From: Polaromonas sp.
GTDB lineage: Bacteria; Pseudomonadota; Gammaproteobacteria; Burkholderiales; Burkholderiaceae_C
NCBI GenBank assembly: GCA_021731285.1
Contig: JAKFXR010000062.1
Span: forward strand, 1-64,000
Length of the DNA: 64,000 nucleotides
Reading direction: 5' to 3'
The notes beneath the pieces are model-generated. The model saw only the letters and a list, made by a program, of their open reading frames with translations. It made no database searches and was not told the origin of the DNA. Shown piece after piece: positions 46,102 to 57,977 of the stretch. The first letter of the stretch is position 1. Each line of letters starts with the position of its first letter. Position numbers and translations under genes: made by a program.

Positions 46102-47661
46102 TTAACCCTCGCGCCTCAGCGCCGGGAAAAGAATTACGTCGCGAATGCTGGCGCTGTCGGTCAGCAGCATCATGAAGCGGTCTATGCCTATGCCGCAGCC
46201 GCCGGTGGGGGGCATGCCGTACTCCAGCGCGCGCACGTAGTCAGCGTCGTAGTGCATGGCCTCCTCGTCGCCGCCGTCCTTGGCGTCGGATTGCGCGTGA
46301 AAACGCGCAGCCTGGTCTTCGGCGTCGTTGAGCTCGCTGAAGCCGTTGCCAAACTCGCGGCCGGTGATGTAAAGCTCAAAACGCTCGGTCACTTCGGGGC
46401 GGGCGTCGTTGGCCCGGGCCAGCGGTGATATCTCGGTCGGGTGCTCCATGATGAAGGTGGGCTGCCACAGCTTTTCTTCCACCGTTTCTTCAAAATAAGT
46501 CACCTGCAGGCTGGGCAGGGAGCGCGCCTCCAGCTTGTCCTTGGCGCTGTGTTTGCCGAGTTTTTTCAGGGCGTCCAGCAGCCAGGCCGCATTGTCCACA
46601 TTGGCGCCGGCATCGGTGTGTTTGATGATGGCCTCGCGAATCGTCAGGCGCTCAAAGGGCTGGCTCAGGTCCACCGGCTTGCCCTGGTAAGTGAGCTGCG
46701 TGCCGCCCGCCACCTTCATCGCGACGTGGCGGATCAGGTCTTCGGTGTAGGTCATCAGGTCCTGGTAGTTCCACCACGCGGCGTAAAACTCCATCATCGT
46801 GAACTCGGGGTTGTGCCGCACGCTGATGCCTTCATTGCGAAAGCTGCGGTTGATCTCGAACACACGCTCAAAGCCGCCGACGATGAGGCGCTTCAGGTAC
46901 AGCTCGGGCGCAATGCGCAAAAACATCTGCTGGTCCAGCGCGTTGTGGTGCGTCACAAAAGGCTTGGCATTGGCGCCGCCCGGAATCGGGTGCAGCATGG
47001 GCGTTTCAACTTCCAGAAAGTTGTTGTCGACCATGAAGCTGCGCATGGTGGACACGGCCTTGCTGCGGGCCGCAAAACGCTTGCGCGCGGCTTCGTCGGT
47101 GATCAGGTCCACATAACGCTGGCGGTACTTCACTTCCTGGTCGGCCACGCCATGGAATTTGTCGGGCAGGGGGCGCAGGCTTTTGGTCACCAGGCGTATG
47201 CCGGTGGCGTGAATCGACAGCTCGCCGGTTTTGGTTTTGAACAGCGTACCGGTGGCAGCGATGATGTCGCCCAGGTCCCAGTGCTTGAAGGCGTTGTGCA
47301 CGTCTTCGCCCACGCCTTCGTTGTTGATGTAAACCTGGATGCGCCCGCCCGAGGGGCCAAAAGACGCGTCCTGCAGCGTGGCAAAGCTCGCCTTGCCCAT
47401 CACGCGCTTGAGCATCATGCGGCCGGCCACGTCCACCGTCACGGCCAGCGGCTCCAGCTCTTCCTTGGTTTTGCCGTCGTAGGCGGCAAACAGGGCCTCG
47501 GCGCGGTGCGTCGGCTGGATGTCGTTGGGAAAAGCCACACCCTTGCCGTCGGCCTGCTGCTGGCGCATGGCCTTGAGCTTGTCGCGGCGCTCGGCCATGA
47601 GCTGGTTCTCGTCTGCTGCGGGCGCGGTTGCCGGGGAAGGGTGTGTGTGGTTGTTGGACAT
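46102..47661 (-). CDS. lysS: Lysyl-tRNA synthetase (class II)
   Basis: 519 residues from ATG 47661. N-terminal OB-fold anticodon-binding domain ([17 protein letters not shown]), motif 2 [20 protein letters not shown], motif 3 [14 protein letters not shown] near the C terminus. The longer in-frame region before the ATG reaches into the next gene and was rejected. It runs in the same direction as the LON-domain gene. Confidence 0.97.
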   Translation of the reverse strand: MSNNHTHPSPATAPAADENQLMAERRDKLKAMRQQQADGKGVAFPNDIQPTHRAEALFAAYDGKTKEELEPLAVTVDVAGRMMLKRVMGKASFATLQDASFGPSGGRIQVYINNEGVGEDVHNAFKHWDLGDIIAATGTLFKTKTGELSIHATGIRLVTKSLRPLPDKFHGVADQEVKYRQRYVDLITDEAARKRFAARSKAVSTMRSFMVDNNFLEVETPMLHPIPGGANAKPFVTHHNALDQQMFLRIAPELYLKRLIVGGFERVFEINRSFRNEGISVRHNPEFTMMEFYAAWWNYQDLMTYTEDLIRHVAMKVAGGTQLTYQGKPVDLSQPFERLTIREAIIKHTDAGANVDNAAWLLDALKKLGKHSAKDKLEARSLPSLQVTYFEETVEEKLWQPTFIMEHPTEISPLARANDARPEVTERFELYITGREFGNGFSELNDAEDQAARFHAQSDAKDGGDEEAMHYDADYVRALEYGMPPTGGCGIGIDRFMMLLTDSASIRDVILFPALRREG

Positions 47662-47783
47662 GCGGAAAAGTTCTCGGGAAAAAACAGCAGCGGGCCGGCC
47701 GCGCCAGGGGCGAAGGCGGAAATGCAGCAAACCGCTGATTTTAGGCTGCGTTGCCGGGCTGCCAGCGCCGGGCCGCGCCGGTC

Positions 47784-48440
47784 TTACATGGCGATGCCGG
47801 TACGCCCCAGGATGTCGCTGACCAGCTCCAGCCGGACCAGCGGGTTGTCCAGTGCCATCAGGCGCTGCTTCAGGTCCAGCGGCATGGGCAGCAGCTCGCA
47901 CCAGCGGTTGGCCACCCAGCCGCAGTCGTCGAGGCGGTAGGGCGGCAGCAGCGGCATCTGCTCGCCGGGCAGGGTGCGCTCCTGCAGGGTCTTGATGAGC
48001 TTGCCCAGGGCGGCCGCTGCAGGCTGCAGGTCGGCGGGCACGCTGACGGGCTGGTCGTCGCCAAGGCGCACGACGTCGGCAATCCACAGGCCGTGGCGAA
48101 GCTTTTCGCGGCTGGAGATTTCAAAGCGCTGCGCGCCTGTGCAGCGGATCACCATCAGGCCAGGCTGCGGCACCGCAAATTCCTCGATCGTGGCCAGCGT
48201 GCCCACGGTGTTGAACACTTCATTGGCAAAACCGTCGCCGCTGGGGCCGTCCCCGGGTTTGCGCACTTCAGAGCCCTGGGTCAGAGTGACCACGCCAAAC
48301 GGCGCGCCTGTCTTGTGGCACTTGCCGATCATGTCGAGGTAACGGACTTCAAAGATCCGGAGGGAGAGCAGGCCTCCGGGGTAGAGGACCGCTTCCAGCG
48401 GAAACAGCGGGAGTGAGGAAAGCGTGAGGACGTCGGGCAT
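47784..48440 (-). CDS. LON substrate-binding domain protein
   Basis: 218 residues. [29 protein letters not shown] matches the N-terminal domain of Lon protease (split near residues 10-38), without ATPase or protease. Such stand-alone proteins are common in Burkholderiales. Role not known to me. It follows the small hypothetical gene by 219 bases. Confidence 0.88.
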   Translation of the reverse strand: MPDVLTLSSLPLFPLEAVLYPGGLLSLRIFEVRYLDMIGKCHKTGAPFGVVTLTQGSEVRKPGDGPSGDGFANEVFNTVGTLATIEEFAVPQPGLMVIRCTGAQRFEISSREKLRHGLWIADVVRLGDDQPVSVPADLQPAAAALGKLIKTLQERTLPGEQMPLLPPYRLDDCGWVANRWCELLPMPLDLKQRLMALDNPLVRLELVSDILGRTGIAM

Positions 48441-48559
48441 CAGGTCAGGCCGTGAAAATGCGTTGCAGCTATCTTCCCATGATCGCGCAGGCTTGGGTTT
48501 TGTTTGTGGCCCTAAGTCTGTCCGGCGGGTAGGCTATTGCGGTTTGTGCGTGAAATCGG

Positions 48560-48588
48560 CCCTCCGCCCTTGTAGGGCGGGGGGTTTT
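48560..48588 (+). terminator. Possible plus-strand intrinsic terminator
   Basis: CCCTCCGCCC/GGGCGGGGGG stem (one mismatch) followed by TTTT, in the 219-base gap between the LON-domain gene and the small hypothetical. There is no plus-strand gene upstream that would need it, so it may be fortuitous. Confidence 0.4.
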
Positions 48589-48659
48589 AGCTATTAATAA
48601 AGGAGCGCTGAAGTAGTTGGCGATTTGGACCCCTCGAGACAGCGTCCGCGCCAGCTAAT

Positions 48660-48938
48660 TCACCAACCAATCTCCGAATCTGTTGCCTCTTGGCCCGCGC
48701 GTATCAGCGGCAGAGACTCAACTGCCCCTGCAGGCTCGACGCGAGACCTCAAGAACATCTCTGTTTCACGTCGCGAAGAGAAGCCCTTTGAAAGGTAGTC
48801 GCCCCATCCCTGAGCATCGACTGCAGAGGGCGCTTCAATCACGAAGCAAGCTGGCCACTCGTAGTCTTGATCGTCCGGCTCCGCTGCCGCGTCCCGAAAC
48901 CAGGCGGAATAGAGGTAGCGGCCCTCAGTCTGCGGCAT
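48660..48938 (-). CDS. Small hypothetical protein downstream of accD
   Basis: 92 residues from ATG 48938, 13 bases after the accD stop. It reads MPQTEGRYLYSAWFRDAAAE and contains aromatic and acidic residues (DDQDYEWPACFVIEAPS). No family recognised. Likely real because of its length, normal codon use and its tight position after accD; it breaks the usual accD-folC order. Confidence 0.6.
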   Translation of the reverse strand: MPQTEGRYLYSAWFRDAAAEPDDQDYEWPACFVIEAPSAVDAQGWGDYLSKGFSSRRETEMFLRSRVEPAGAVESLPLIRAGQEATDSEIGW

Positions 48939-48951
48939 AACATCTGACTTG

Positions 48952-49824
48952 TCAGGCCACCGCGTCGGCCGGCTGGCGCAGCAGCATGGCCAGCGAATCG
49001 GCCACGGTTTTGCGCAATTCACGCCGGTCGCAGATGAAGTCCACCGCGCCTTTGGTCTGCAAAAACTCGGCGCGCTGAAAGCCTTCGGGCAGGGTCACGC
49101 GCACGGTGGACTCGATCACGCGGGGGCCGGCAAAACCGATCAGCGCTTTGGGCTCGGCAATCACGATGTCGCCCACAAAGGCAAAGCCCGCGCTCACGCC
49201 GCCCATGGTCGGGTCGGTCAGCACACTGATGTAAGGCAGGCCTTTTTTGGCCAGGCGGGTCAGCGAGGCATTGGTTTTGGCCATCTGCATCAGGCTCAGC
49301 AGGCCTTCCTGCATGCGTGCGCCGCCGGTCGCGGTAAAGCAAATGAAGGGCACTTTTTGCTCAATGGCGGCGTGTACGCCGCGCACAAAACGCTCGCCCA
49401 CCACGCTGCCCATGCTGCCGCCCATGAAGTCAAACTCAAAGCAGGCCACCACCACACCAATGCTGTGCACTGCGCCGCCCATAACGATGAGCGCATCGGT
49501 CTCGCCGGTGTTCTCCAGCGCTTCTTTCAGGCGCTCGGGGTACTTGCGGCTGTCCTTGAACTTCAGCGGGTCCACCGGCAGCACTTCCTGGCCGATTTCA
49601 TACCGCCCTTCGGGGTCCAGAAACGAGTCCAGCCGGGCCCGGGCGTCCATGCGGTGGTGGTGGCTGCACTGGGGGCAGACGTTCTGGTTTTTTTCCAGGT
49701 CGGTCTTGTACAGCACGGCCTCGCAGCTTGGGCACTTGACCCACAGGCCCTCGGGCACGCTGCGGCGCTCGGTCGGATCAGTGGGGGTGATTTTGGGGGG
49801 AAGGAGTTTTTCTAGCCAAGACAT
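48952..49824 (-). CDS. accD: Acetyl-CoA carboxylase carboxyltransferase subunit beta
   Basis: Makes malonyl-CoA with AccA. 290 residues; zinc finger C31-x-x-C34 and C50-x-x-C53 (CPSC and CPQC), and the crotonase-like core with [12 protein letters not shown] and [12 protein letters not shown]. Immediately follows trpA (40-base gap), as often in Burkholderiales; folC usually comes next but does not here. Confidence 0.97.
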   Translation of the reverse strand: MSWLEKLLPPKITPTDPTERRSVPEGLWVKCPSCEAVLYKTDLEKNQNVCPQCSHHHRMDARARLDSFLDPEGRYEIGQEVLPVDPLKFKDSRKYPERLKEALENTGETDALIVMGGAVHSIGVVVACFEFDFMGGSMGSVVGERFVRGVHAAIEQKVPFICFTATGGARMQEGLLSLMQMAKTNASLTRLAKKGLPYISVLTDPTMGGVSAGFAFVGDIVIAEPKALIGFAGPRVIESTVRVTLPEGFQRAEFLQTKGAVDFICDRRELRKTVADSLAMLLRQPADAVA

Positions 49825-49864
49825 GGGTCAGTCCTTTTGAGGGCAAAACCGGAAAGAAGGGGGA

Positions 49865-50694
49865 TTATGCGCGCTTCGCCGGGGCTGTCGATTCATCCAG
49901 CGCCTGGCGTATGCCGGCCAGAAAATCGCGCACGACCAGGGCGACCTTCTCGCGCGGTTGCCCGTCCAGCAACTGGATGATGCGGGTGCCAATAACCACT
50001 GCGTCAGCCACCCGGCTGATGGCCGTGGCGGTGGCCGCGTCGCGTATGCCAAAGCCCACGCCCACCGGCACGCGCACATGTTCGCGTATGCGCGGCAGCA
50101 TGGCCTCGACCGCGCCCAGGTCCAGCGCGCCGGAACCCGTCACGCCCTTGAGCGAGACGTAGTAGACATAACCACTGGCCACTTGCGCCACCTGCGCCAT
50201 GCGCGCGGCGGTGGAGGTGGGCGCCAGCAGAAAGATCAGGTCCATCTGGTGCGCGCGCAGGGTGGCGGCAAAGGCCTCGCATTCTTCGGGCGGGTAGTCC
50301 ACCACCAGAATGCCGTCCACACCGGCTGCCGATGCATCACGCACAAAGCTGTCCTTGCCGCGTTTGATGTCATAGGCTTCAATGGGGTTGGCGTAGCCCA
50401 TCAGCACCACCGGTGTGTTGCTGTCCTTTTGGCGAAACTGCTGCACCATCTGCAGCACCTGCACCAGGCCTATGCCCATGGCCAGGGCCTGGTCACCCGC
50501 CTTCTGGATGACGGGCCCGTCGGCGCTGGGGTCTGAAAAAGGCACACCCAGCTCGATCACGTCGGCGCCACCAGCCACCATGGCGTGCATCAACTCCGGT
50601 GTGATGTCTGCATAGGGGAAACCGGCGGTGACGAAGGGAATCAGGGCTTTGCGGTTTTGCGTTTTGAGCGCTTCGAACACAGGGGTAATGCGGC

Positions 50695-50698
<4 letters not shown>
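49865..50698 (-). CDS. trpA: Tryptophan synthase alpha subunit
   Basis: 277 residues. Catalytic E49 (VIELGVPF) and D60 (SDPSADGP), with GVGFGIRDA later in the barrel. Overlaps trpB by an ATGA, so it is translationally coupled. Confidence 0.97.
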
Positions 50699-51948
<1,250 letters not shown>

Positions 51949-52024
51949 GGTCTTGATCGGTTGAGGACAGAGCAGCTCATTCGCTGCGCTCATGTAGCCT
52001 GGTCTGTCCCGCAAGGGTTTTGAA

Positions 52025-52690
52025 CTATTCGTCGGCGGCGCGAACGGCTGCGACAAACTGATTGATCTTCTCGAAGCTCTTGATCCCCTTGGAGATCTCG
52101 ACGCCCGAGCTCACATCAACGGCCAGCGTTTTACAACGCGGCCGTACTTGCAAAATGCCATCGGTCACATTTGCAGGTGTGAGTCCACCAGACAAAACGA
52201 GGTGAGCGTTGACGCTTGGAGGAAGAAGTGACCAATTGAATGTTTTCCCGCCTCCGCCATAACCCTCGACATGAGCGTCGAGCAGTATGGCCTGGGCGGC
52301 TTTGAAGTCCTGCGCGTATTTTACGAGATCAAAGAGGGCTTCACCAGCCGGAGGGTCATTCAGCGGAATGCGGGCTGCGCGCATGAAGGGGCGGCCTGCC
52401 GCCAGACAGATTTCAGGCGTTTCGTCACCATGAAATTGCAGCACAGCGTTGGGTATCCGCGCGCAGGCAGCCGTGATGTCGGAAGCGGCCGCGTTCACAA
52501 ACAGCAGCACCGGCGTGACGAAGGGCGGAAGGCGGCTGGCCAGCTCAGCGGCGCGTTCAGCGCTGACATGACGCGGACTGGCCGCGTACATGACAAAACC
52601 CACTGCGTCAGCGCCCGCGCTCACGGCCGCGTCCACATCTTCCTCACGGGTGAGGCCGCAGATCTTGATACGCGTACGTTGGGTGGTCAT
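52025..52690 (-). CDS. trpF: Phosphoribosylanthranilate isomerase
   Basis: 221 residues. Catalytic Cys C11 (KICGLTRE), QFHGDE in the middle, and [10 protein letters not shown] near the end with the Asp. Starts with an ATGA overlap with the truA stop. Gap to trpB is 76 bases. Confidence 0.96.
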   Translation of the reverse strand: MTTQRTRIKICGLTREEDVDAAVSAGADAVGFVMYAASPRHVSAERAAELASRLPPFVTPVLLFVNAAASDITAACARIPNAVLQFHGDETPEICLAAGRPFMRAARIPLNDPPAGEALFDLVKYAQDFKAAQAILLDAHVEGYGGGGKTFNWSLLPPSVNAHLVLSGGLTPANVTDGILQVRPRCKTLAVDVSSGVEISKGIKSFEKINQFVAAVRAADE

Positions 52691-53469
52691 GGCAACCAAT
52701 CATAGGCGGATGTGCGATCCGGCAGGCCGTAGTGGGCTTCATAACGCGGGCCCAGGAAGTACAGGCCATCGGGCGAGAAGGTGGGCGCCGCCGCGTCGCG
52801 GTTGCGGGCAGCGATCACCTCGGCTATCCAGCCCGCGGCTTGCGTGCCCTGGCCAACGGCCACCAGGCAGCCCATGATGTTGCGGATCATGTGGTGCAGA
52901 AAGGCATTGGCCTCGAATTCAAAGCGCCAGTAGGGGCCCTGCCTGGACACGTCGATGCGGGCGATGGTTTTGACGGGCGATTTGGCCTGACACTGGGCCG
53001 CCCGGAAAGAGCTGAAGTCATGCTCGCCTATCAACTGGGCGGCGGCTGCACGGATGGCGGCCTCGTCCATGTCCCGGTACACCCAGCCCACGCGCCCGAC
53101 CTCGACACTCGGGCGTACCGGTGACTCCAGCAGCACATAGGCATAGCGCCGGCTGATGGCGCTGCCGCGGCAATGAAAGTCGTCCGGCACGTCGTGAGCC
53201 CACTGCACCGCTATGTCGCGCGGCAAAAATGCATTGACGCCGCGTACCCAGGAGGACAGGTCGCGCTTGAGCCCGGTGTCAAAGTGCACCACCTGCATCA
53301 GCGCATGCACGCCGGCGTCGGTGCGTCCGGCGCACAGGGTGCGAAGGGGTGATCCGGTGAATTTGACCAGCGCTTTTTCGAGCTGGTCCTGCACCGTGTT
53401 GCCCGACAACTGGCTTTGCCAGCCCTCGTAGCCGGTGCCGCTGTAACTGAGCCCAAGAGCAATCCTCAC
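52687..53469 (-). CDS. truA: tRNA pseudouridine(38-40) synthase
   Basis: 260 residues; nucleophile D51 in AGRTDAGVHA, and FLHHMIRNIMG in the C-terminal half. Coupled to trpF and 33 bases after the fimV stop. The fimV-truA-trpF-trpB-trpA-accD order is conserved. Confidence 0.97.
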   Translation of the reverse strand: MRIALGLSYSGTGYEGWQSQLSGNTVQDQLEKALVKFTGSPLRTLCAGRTDAGVHALMQVVHFDTGLKRDLSSWVRGVNAFLPRDIAVQWAHDVPDDFHCRGSAISRRYAYVLLESPVRPSVEVGRVGWVYRDMDEAAIRAAAAQLIGEHDFSSFRAAQCQAKSPVKTIARIDVSRQGPYWRFEFEANAFLHHMIRNIMGCLVAVGQGTQAAGWIAEVIAARNRDAAAPTFSPDGLYFLGPRYEAHYGLPDRTSAYDWLP

Positions 53470-53502
53470 GGGTGGCTCCGGGGAAGGAAAAACAGGGCCA
53501 GC

Positions 53503-56235
53503 TCAGGACAGCGCGTTGAGGAAGGCCTGGGCCTTGCCTTTGAGCGTGCCGCTCGATTGCGCCAGCACTTCTTCGGCGAGTGAGCGTGCGCCCTCGACGT
53601 CGCCGATGGCGCGAAACTCTTCAGCCAGCGAGAACTTGGTCTCCAGCGGGTCTTCTTCCTCCAGGCCCTGGAAGGCCGAGGAAGGAGTTTCCGTGAGGGG
53701 CTGCGCGGCCGTGGTGATCTTCTGGCTTTCGGTGGTCTGGCTGTCCAGGTCCAGCGACAGGGCGCCCAGGTCAAACTCAAGCATGCCGCTGGAGGTTTCC
53801 AGGGTGTTGGACTGGGTGGTGGGCACCGCGTCGTCGTCGTCCAGGGTGAAGTTCATGCCGCCGTCCAGCGCCGGCTCGGGTGCCGCGACTGGCGCGGGCG
53901 CAGGGGCTGGTGCGGCGGTGGCCACGGCGGGCATCGCCAGGGTGGCCGAACTGAAGTCCATGCTGTTGCCGGCGGCTGGCGCGGCAGTTGCCTGCATGGC
54001 GACGGTGGGTTCGGTGTAGGGTGCAGGGGCTGGCACCGGCGCGGGGGCGAGGGCAGCAGCAGCGGGCTCGTCGTCCAGGGAAAAGTCGAGGTCGAGATCA
54101 AAGTCGACGCCTGAAGTTTCAGGGGCCGGTTCGGGCGCTTGCGCCATGGTCTGCAGGGCCTGACCCACGGCGGCAGCTCCGGCGATGGCGGCGACGGCTG
54201 GCATCGAAGGTTGGCCGCCAGGCTGGTACATCGGGTTGGCGGGGTCCAGATCGCGGCCCATTTCGGCCATGTGGGCCCACTCGATGCCCTGGCCTTTGGT
54301 CAGATGGAAAGCTTCTGCGGCCACCGATTCAAACGACTTGGTGTCACGCCGCTTGGCGTAGATTTCCATGAGTTTGGCATGAATGGCAATGCGGCCCGGG
54401 CTGACGCGAATGGCTTCCTTGAGGATTTCTTCGGCCTGCAGGTCGCGGCCGTAGGCCAGGTACACGTCGGCCTCGGCCACCGGGTCCACATCGCCCGCGG
54501 CATCGAGCTGGCTGGGCGAATACACCATCGAGGAACCGGTGATATTGGACTCTGCAGTGTCCACCCGCTGGCCGCCGCTGGCGCCAAAGAAGGAGTCAGG
54601 TTGGAGGCGGCTTTCCAGAAATGAGCTGTCCACAGACACGGCGTTTTTTCGCTGGCGTGCGCGGTAAAAGCTCAAACCGCCCAACAGCAACAGCAGGCCC
54701 GCGCCGCCTGCAAGAATGAGCGGGTTGCCGAGCAACTCGTCGATGAGGCCAGGCTCCTCTGGGGGCGGGGCTGCCACTTTGGGGGCTGGCGTGCCTGTGC
54801 TGGCGCTGGCCTTGGGCGCGGCGACAGGCGCTGCACTGCTTGCGGGAGCCATGGCGGCGGGCGCAGCCGCTGTGGTGGCAACCGGGGCGCTGGCGGCAGC
54901 CATTGCTGCAACAGGAGCGGCCGCAGGGGCTGAGGCCGCCACGGCTGCTGCCGGCGCAGCGGTCAAAACAGCGGGCGTTGGCAGCACCACTGCAGGCGTG
55001 GGGCTGGCGACTGGAGCGGGTGCCGGGGTGGCGGTCGCAGCGGGTTTTGCTGCGGGAGGTGTGACTACCGCTGCCGCCGTTGGCGGCGTTGCTGCGGTCA
55101 GCTTGTTCAGGTCGGCGATGTTTTTGGACAGTTCGGCCACGCGGGCTGCGGCCTCTTTGCTCTGGCGGTCCTGGGCGATTTTTTCTTCCGCCGCCGACTT
55201 GCTCTTGAGTGCGCCTTTGGACAGCGTGAGCTTGTCAGGGGTGGCTGCCGCGGTGGCCTTGTCGTCGACCTTGGCCTGTACCTGGCCGGTGGCCTGGCGG
55301 TCGGCGCCGGCAATACGTGTGGTGGGTACACCTTCAGCGAGCTGGCGCCGGAAGTTGTTGAAGTCCTTGCTTTGGGCAACGATGGTCCGGCTGGCTTCAC
55401 TCGGGGAGACGGCTTCGGCCTGATCGGCGCCAGGCATTTCCAGCACGGTCCCGGCCTTGAGCCGGTTGATGTTGCCACCGATGAATGCGTCGGGGTTGCT
55501 GCGCAGCAGGGCCACCAGCATCTGGTCGAGCGACACGTTGGCGGGTTTGTTTTGTGCGGCAATCCTGCCGGCGGTGTCGCCGGCCTTGACGGTGACTGTC
55601 TGGCCGGTCGATGAGGGAGTCCGGTCGGCGCTGGCGGCCTGGGGTGCCGGTGCCCTGGTGACCGGGGCCGGCCGTGAGGGTGGGGGGCTGGAGGGGTAGA
55701 ACGGTTGCTGGGCAGCGACGACAGGCGGCAGGGCAACGGGCGGCGGCGCCTGGGGCGTGGGCGCCCGCGAGACCATGGGCGCGGTAGGCGCAGGCAGGGG
55801 CGCCGGAGCGGCCTGGCGCAGGTTGGGCGGGTCAAACAGCATCGTGTAGTCACGCACGATGCGACCCGACGACCATCGGGCTTCCACGATGAGGTCCACA
55901 AAAGGCTCGGTGATGGGCCTGTCGCTACGCAGACGCAGGAAGGACCGGCCATCCGCCCGGCGCTGCAGGGTGATCTGCACACCGGTCACGGCAGCGCTGT
56001 ATTCCAGTCCGGCGGCCTTGAAGGCATCCGCCCCGGCCACACTGGTGCTCAGGCTGGCGGCTTCTTCGGCATTGATCTCGGCAACTTCTATTTCTGCGCG
56101 AAGAGGTTCTCCCAAAGCCGACTGGACGGTCACGCGTCCCAATGCCAGTGCGTGGGCCTGCAGGCTGGCCAGGCTGCCCAGCAGTGCAATGGCGGCGGCC
56201 ACGGCACCGATACGCCATGGGCGGGGTTGATTCAT
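53503..56235 (-). CDS. fimV: FimV-type peptidoglycan-binding protein
   Basis: 910 residues from ATG 56235. Signal peptide to about residue 30, then the FimV N-terminal domain (ALGRVTVQSALGEPLRAEIEV, split), LysM-like domain near 210-270 (AGDTAGRIAAQN), a long Ala/Pro-rich stretch, a membrane helix near 520-540 (LILAGGAGLLLLLGGL), and the acidic cytoplasmic part with TPR-like repeats and the conserved C-terminal domain. Supports type IV pili and polar secretion systems in Pseudomonas. The low-complexity region explains many shadow frames. Confidence 0.93.
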   Translation of the reverse strand: MNQPRPWRIGAVAAAIALLGSLASLQAHALALGRVTVQSALGEPLRAEIEVAEINAEEAASLSTSVAGADAFKAAGLEYSAAVTGVQITLQRRADGRSFLRLRSDRPITEPFVDLIVEARWSSGRIVRDYTMLFDPPNLRQAAPAPLPAPTAPMVSRAPTPQAPPPVALPPVVAAQQPFYPSSPPPSRPAPVTRAPAPQAASADRTPSSTGQTVTVKAGDTAGRIAAQNKPANVSLDQMLVALLRSNPDAFIGGNINRLKAGTVLEMPGADQAEAVSPSEASRTIVAQSKDFNNFRRQLAEGVPTTRIAGADRQATGQVQAKVDDKATAAATPDKLTLSKGALKSKSAAEEKIAQDRQSKEAAARVAELSKNIADLNKLTAATPPTAAAVVTPPAAKPAATATPAPAPVASPTPAVVLPTPAVLTAAPAAAVAASAPAAAPVAAMAAASAPVATTAAAPAAMAPASSAAPVAAPKASASTGTPAPKVAAPPPEEPGLIDELLGNPLILAGGAGLLLLLGGLSFYRARQRKNAVSVDSSFLESRLQPDSFFGASGGQRVDTAESNITGSSMVYSPSQLDAAGDVDPVAEADVYLAYGRDLQAEEILKEAIRVSPGRIAIHAKLMEIYAKRRDTKSFESVAAEAFHLTKGQGIEWAHMAEMGRDLDPANPMYQPGGQPSMPAVAAIAGAAAVGQALQTMAQAPEPAPETSGVDFDLDLDFSLDDEPAAAALAPAPVPAPAPYTEPTVAMQATAAPAAGNSMDFSSATLAMPAVATAAPAPAPAPVAAPEPALDGGMNFTLDDDDAVPTTQSNTLETSSGMLEFDLGALSLDLDSQTTESQKITTAAQPLTETPSSAFQGLEEEDPLETKFSLAEEFRAIGDVEGARSLAEEVLAQSSGTLKGKAQAFLNALS

Positions 56236-56473
56236 GGGAATTGGAGCCACCGGCGCTCGGGCTGCATTAAATTTTATTCTGCTGGTCGGCACAAAAACCT
56301 CAACGCTAATTTTCGACAAACAACATTAACATCAAGGCATTAGGCTGACAAGCTAAGACGCCACTTAAGTTTTGACACCCTGCGTTAGCGTCGAGTTACA
56401 TCTTGGAGTTGTTGTCTGAGGGCAACGTCCAGACACAACTGCTTACTGATTGCGCGGCCTTGCCGCGCAGTCC
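56236..56473. other. asd-fimV intergenic region
   Basis: 238 bases; more AT-rich toward 56310-56400. Probably holds the fimV promoter but no convincing boxes are visible by eye. No gene. Confidence 0.4.
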
Positions 56474-57613
56474 TCAAGCCTGCAGAAGAATGCGCAGCAT
56501 GCGCCGCAGAGGTTCGGCCGCACCCCACAGCAACTGATCGCCAACGGTGAAGGCTCCGAGGTAATCGGGGCCCATCGCCAGTTTGCGCAGACGCCCGACC
56601 GGGATGGTCATGGTGCCTGTGACGGCAACAGGGGTCAGGTCGCGGATGGTGGCTTCGCGGTTGTTGGGAACCACTTTGACCCACGCGTTGTCGGCCGCGA
56701 TCATGGCCTCGATGTCTGCCAGAGGCACATCTTTTTTCAGCTTGAAAGTCAGGGCCTGGCTGTGGCAGCGCATGGCCCCGACCCGCACACAAAAGCCGTC
56801 GACCGGTGTTTCTGCGGTGCCGAAGCTTGCGCCCTGACCGAGGATCTTGTTGGTTTCGGCGCCGCCCTTCCATTCTTCCTTGCTCATGCCGTTGTCCAGG
56901 TCCTTGTCGATCCACGGGATCAGGGAGCCGCCCAGAGGCACGCCAAAGTTGGCGGTTTCCGTCGCGTTGAGGGACTGCTGCCTGGCCAGTATGCGACGGT
57001 CGATTTCCAGAATCGCAGACTTCGGATCGTCCAGCAAGGCCTTGACCTCGCTGTTGAGGGTGCCGAACTGGGTCAGCAACTCGCGCATGTGCTGCGCACC
57101 ACCGCCAGACGCAGCCTGGTAAGTCATGCTGGTCATCCACTCCACCAGACCGGCCTTGTAGAGCGCGCCCACGCCCATCAGCATGCAGCTGACGGTGCAG
57201 TTGCCACCAATCCAGTTCTTGCCCCCCTTGGCCAGCGCCTTCTGGATGACCGGCAGGTTGACCGGGTCCAGGATGATGATGGCGTCGTCTTTCATGCGCA
57301 GTGTGGAGGCCGCGTCAATCCAGTGACCGGTCCAGCCGGCGGCGCGCAGCTTGGGATAGACCTCGGAGGTGTAGTCACCGCCCTGGGCGGTGATGATGAC
57401 ATCGCATTTTTTGAGGGCTGCAATGTCGAACGCGTCTTTGAGCGTGGTCTCGTTTTTGGCCTGCGCCGGGGCCTTGCCGCCGGCGTTGGAAGTCGAAAAG
57501 AAAACCGGCTCGATCAGGTCGAAGTCGCCCTCGGCCTGCATGCGGTCGATCAGCACCGAGCCGACCATGCCGCGCCAGCCTACGAGTCCTGTGAGATTTC
57601 CTGCGAGTTTCAT
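56474..57613 (-). CDS. asd: Aspartate-semialdehyde dehydrogenase
   Basis: 379 residues. Branch to lysine, threonine and methionine. [13 protein letters not shown] near the start binds NADP; the catalytic Cys is C139 in GGNCTVSCM. Belongs to the longer gammaproteobacterial-type Asd. Follows leuB in the leucine block. Confidence 0.97.
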   Translation of the reverse strand: MKLAGNLTGLVGWRGMVGSVLIDRMQAEGDFDLIEPVFFSTSNAGGKAPAQAKNETTLKDAFDIAALKKCDVIITAQGGDYTSEVYPKLRAAGWTGHWIDAASTLRMKDDAIIILDPVNLPVIQKALAKGGKNWIGGNCTVSCMLMGVGALYKAGLVEWMTSMTYQAASGGGAQHMRELLTQFGTLNSEVKALLDDPKSAILEIDRRILARQQSLNATETANFGVPLGGSLIPWIDKDLDNGMSKEEWKGGAETNKILGQGASFGTAETPVDGFCVRVGAMRCHSQALTFKLKKDVPLADIEAMIAADNAWVKVVPNNREATIRDLTPVAVTGTMTIPVGRLRKLAMGPDYLGAFTVGDQLLWGAAEPLRRMLRILLQA

Positions 57614-57687
57614 TGCACTGCCCTTTTCAAAAAATATGCTTTTTGGCCCGGCCCATCGGGCCGGCAGGGCACGACGAACCAGGCTTG

Positions 57688-57792
57688 CTAGCCTTTAATG
57701 GTTGTCGTTTTGGTGATCTGGGCAAAAACCGGCGCAGCGCCCATCGCGCGCGAAGCGGCGACGAGGCGGATGAGTGCGGGGTTTTTACGCAT
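57688..57792 (-). CDS. Possible 34-residue peptide
   Basis: [18 protein letters not shown] is followed by a hydrophobic segment ending FAQ, then ITKTTTIKG: looks like a short signal-peptide-like sequence. Codons are GC-biased. Upstream of asd, downstream of leuB. May be fortuitous; no family recognised. Confidence 0.3.
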   Translation of the reverse strand: MRKNPALIRLVAASRAMGAAPVFAQITKTTTIKG

Positions 57793-57888
57793 GGGGCTAT
57801 TGTAACCAGGCCCAGACCCATCTTCGCTGGCAAATACCGCAGGCGATGAAAAACTGTCGGTTGATCACCACGAACATAAAGGCAAGTC

Positions 57889-57977
57889 GGGGCCGCGGAA
57901 CCGGCTTTGCCGGGCCGCAGGCGCAGCGGCCCCCTCGGGGGGAAGGGATCTACACGCAGTGAGCGACCGTGGGGGCT
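57889..57977. repeat. Intergenic repeat (copy 2), abutting the leuB stop
   Basis: On the minus strand it starts AGCCCCCACGGTCGC directly after the leuB TAG, then CACTGCGTG, then a CCCC/GGGG-rich hairpin, and GGCAAAGCCGGTTCCGCGGCC. It shares the first ten bases and the GCAAAGCCGG core with the copy after era. Confidence 0.75.

Larger units (their letters stand above)
57614..57977. other. leuB-asd intergenic region
   Basis: 364 bases. It holds the possible short ORF (57688-57792), then ordinary sequence to about 57888, then a repeat (57889-57977) that abuts the leuB stop. Confidence 0.5.

Noticed and set aside
46441-47940. 499-codon plus-strand frame opposite lysS
   Set aside because: His/Gln/Val-rich shadow of lysS; no domain recognised.
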